Position numbers and translations under genes: made by a program. Below, one piece after another: positions 62,859 through 64,000 of a stretch of 64,000 nucleotides of DNA. The DNA comes from JBKQVT01 sp963727245 (GTDB lineage Bacteria > Planctomycetota > Planctomycetia > Pirellulales > Thermoguttaceae), in assembly GCA_963727245.1 (NCBI GenBank), contig CAVSFO010000001.1, positions 558,001-622,000 on the forward strand, written 5' to 3'. The notes under the pieces are model-generated. The model did not search any database. It was not told the origin of the DNA and saw only the letters and a program-made list of their open reading frames with translations. Within the stretch, counting starts at the first letter, position 1. Every line of letters starts with the position of its first letter.

Positions 62859-64000
62859 ATGAAGCCGACGCCTGCCGAACCCGTTGCCCGCTACCGATGG
62901 GCGATCACCGTGCGCGGCGTGGTCCAGGGGGTCGGCTTTCGCCCGTTCGTTTACAATGCCGCCCGTTGCCGCGGCCTGACCGGCTGGGTGCAGAACCACT
63001 CCGGCGCGGTGCAGATCGAGGCCGAAGGAACGGCGGCCGCACTGGACGAGTTTGTCGACGCCCTGCGCCACGGCCATCCGCCCCAGGCCCGCATCGAGGC
63101 TGTCGAGGTGCAGGCAATCGCTTGCCAGACCGGCGCCGGGCAGGAGGCCGAGGCGGCCGGCTTCGCCATTCGGGCGAGCCTGGACGCGGCCGCGCCCCAG
63201 CCCGCCGTGCCCGCCGACCTGGCCACCTGCGACCTCTGCCTGGCCGAAATCCGGGACCCTGCCCAACGGCGCTATCAATATCCGTTTACCAACTGCACCA
63301 ACTGCGGGCCGCGCTGGTCGATCATTCGGCAGTTGCCCTACGACCGGCCGCGGACTTCCATGGCCCCGTTCGCTCTCTGCCCGCAGTGTGCGGCCCAATA
63401 CGCCGACCCGTCCGACCGGCGATTTCACGCCCAGCCGATCGCCTGCCCGCAGTGCGGTCCGGCGCTGGAACTGCTGGACGGCCGCGGCCGTCCGCTCGCC
63501 GTGCGGGCCGAGGCATTGGACATGGCCGGCCGGGCCTTGCTGGACGGGCGCGTGCTGGCGATGAAAGGGCTGGGCGGCTTTCAACTGCTGGTCGATGCCA
63601 GCAACGCGACGGCGGTCGGGCTGCTGCGGTGGCGCAAGCGGCGGCCTGACCGGCCGTTTGCCTTGATGTTTTCCTCGCTCGCGTCCGTGCGCCGCTGCTG
63701 CGAGCTGTCGGAGGCCGAGGCCCACGCGCTGGCGGCGCCGGAAGCTCCCATCCTGTTGTTGCGGCGGCGCAGCGGCGGCGGCATCGCCGCGGCGGTGGCC
63801 CCCGGCAATCCGTACTTGGGCGTGATGCTGCCCTACACGCCGCTGCATCACTTGTTACTGGAACTGGTCGGCCGTCCCCTTGTCTGCACCAGCGGCAACC
63901 TGTCGGAAGAGCCGATGGCGATCGACACGGCCGACGCGCTGCGTCGCTTGGGCGGCGACGACGGCCGCGACAGCGATGACGTAGCCGGCCCGCCGGGCAT
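62859..64000 (+). CDS. hypF: Carbamoyltransferase HypF (5' part, runs off the window)
   Basis: About 380 codons from ATG 62859, open to the window end. The N-terminal acylphosphatase domain is clear (VRGVVQGVGFRPFVYNAARC, then LTGWVQNHSGAVQIEAEG). Two zinc fingers follow (CDLCLAEIRDP and CTNCGPRW; CPQCAAQY and CPQCGP). The YrdC/Sua5-like domain begins near residue 215 (AMKGLGGFQLLVDASNATAV) and reaches YTPLHHLLLELVGRPLVCTS and GNLSEEPM. HypF carbamoylates HypE to build the cyanide ligands of [NiFe]-hydrogenase. The frame is continuous throughout. Confidence 0.93.
   Translation, partial: MKPTPAEPVARYRWAITVRGVVQGVGFRPFVYNAARCRGLTGWVQNHSGAVQIEAEGTAAALDEFVDALRHGHPPQARIEAVEVQAIACQTGAGQEAEAAGFAIRASLDAAAPQPAVPADLATCDLCLAEIRDPAQRRYQYPFTNCTNCGPRWSIIRQLPYDRPRTSMAPFALCPQCAAQYADPSDRRFHAQPIACPQCGPALELLDGRGRPLAVRAEALDMAGRALLDGRVLAMKGLGGFQLLVDASNATAVGLLRWRKRRPDRPFALMFSSLASVRRCCELSEAEAHALAAPEAPILLLRRRSGGGIAAAVAPGNPYLGVMLPYTPLHHLLLELVGRPLVCTSGNLSEEPMAIDTADALRRLGGDDGRDSDDVAGPPG

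Overview
The window reads as a chromosomal segment of a GC-rich planctomycete. The clearest lineage markers are a planctomycete-type paralogous domain of the TIGR03000 kind (37332-37817), the PVC-group small basic protein (58308-58616), a Ser/Thr kinase beside a J-like 'FDPY..WLGIPP' protein (53847-56607), an ECF sigma/FecR pair, large secreted carbohydrate-active proteins and many intergenic palindromic repeats. Many long genes are broken by single-base indels, often in G/C-rich runs, in housekeeping-like and phage-like genes alike. I therefore treat most of them as probable assembly or read errors and describe each such gene as one feature.

Layout. 1-4.3 kb: start of a flagellar rod/hook protein (minus strand), two small conserved hypotheticals, then an ECF sigma factor, a FecR-like protein and two small secreted proteins. 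The FecR C-terminus is duplicated as the first secreted protein. 4.4-7.9 kb: a DUF5107-TPR protein (minus). 8.1-18.7 kb: an RND efflux system with a lipoprotein adaptor and two tandem HAE1-type permeases; a convergent NodT-type outer-membrane factor completes it. 19.1-27.5 kb: sugar-related genes, namely an arabinose/fucose-isomerase-like enzyme (minus), a DoxX protein, a roughly 1,080-residue secreted glycosidase-like/malectin protein, a Tat-exported Gfo/Idh/MocA oxidoreductase and a secreted alpha/beta-hydrolase.

27.7-52.6 kb: a phage-derived module entirely on the plus strand. It holds an HTH/zinc-ribbon protein, a trypsin-like protease with coiled coil and membrane helix, a ParB-like protein, an ABC-ATPase/GNAT fusion, small and large terminase, portal, a low-GC cargo segment, prohead protease/scaffold, decoration-like protein, major capsid protein, connector and tail-completion genes, a tail-tube-like protein, further tail-like proteins, three glycosyltransferases and an XRE antitoxin with what looks like a toxin remnant. 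I see no integrase, replication, lysis, tape-measure or baseplate gene. Nearly every gene boundary carries a repeat spacer of host type. This looks like a domesticated or GTA-like head/packaging module rather than an ordinary active prophage, and it is the most interesting part of the window.

53.2-64 kb: mostly minus-strand host genes. These are an LRR-like membrane protein, the Ser/Thr kinase and J-like protein, a cold-shock protein (plus), a polytopic membrane protein, the small basic protein, a four-helix membrane protein downstream of a DUF4139 secreted protein, and a two-gene DUF2335 module. The 5' part of hypF (plus) runs off the window end. No tRNA, rRNA or CRISPR array was recognised.
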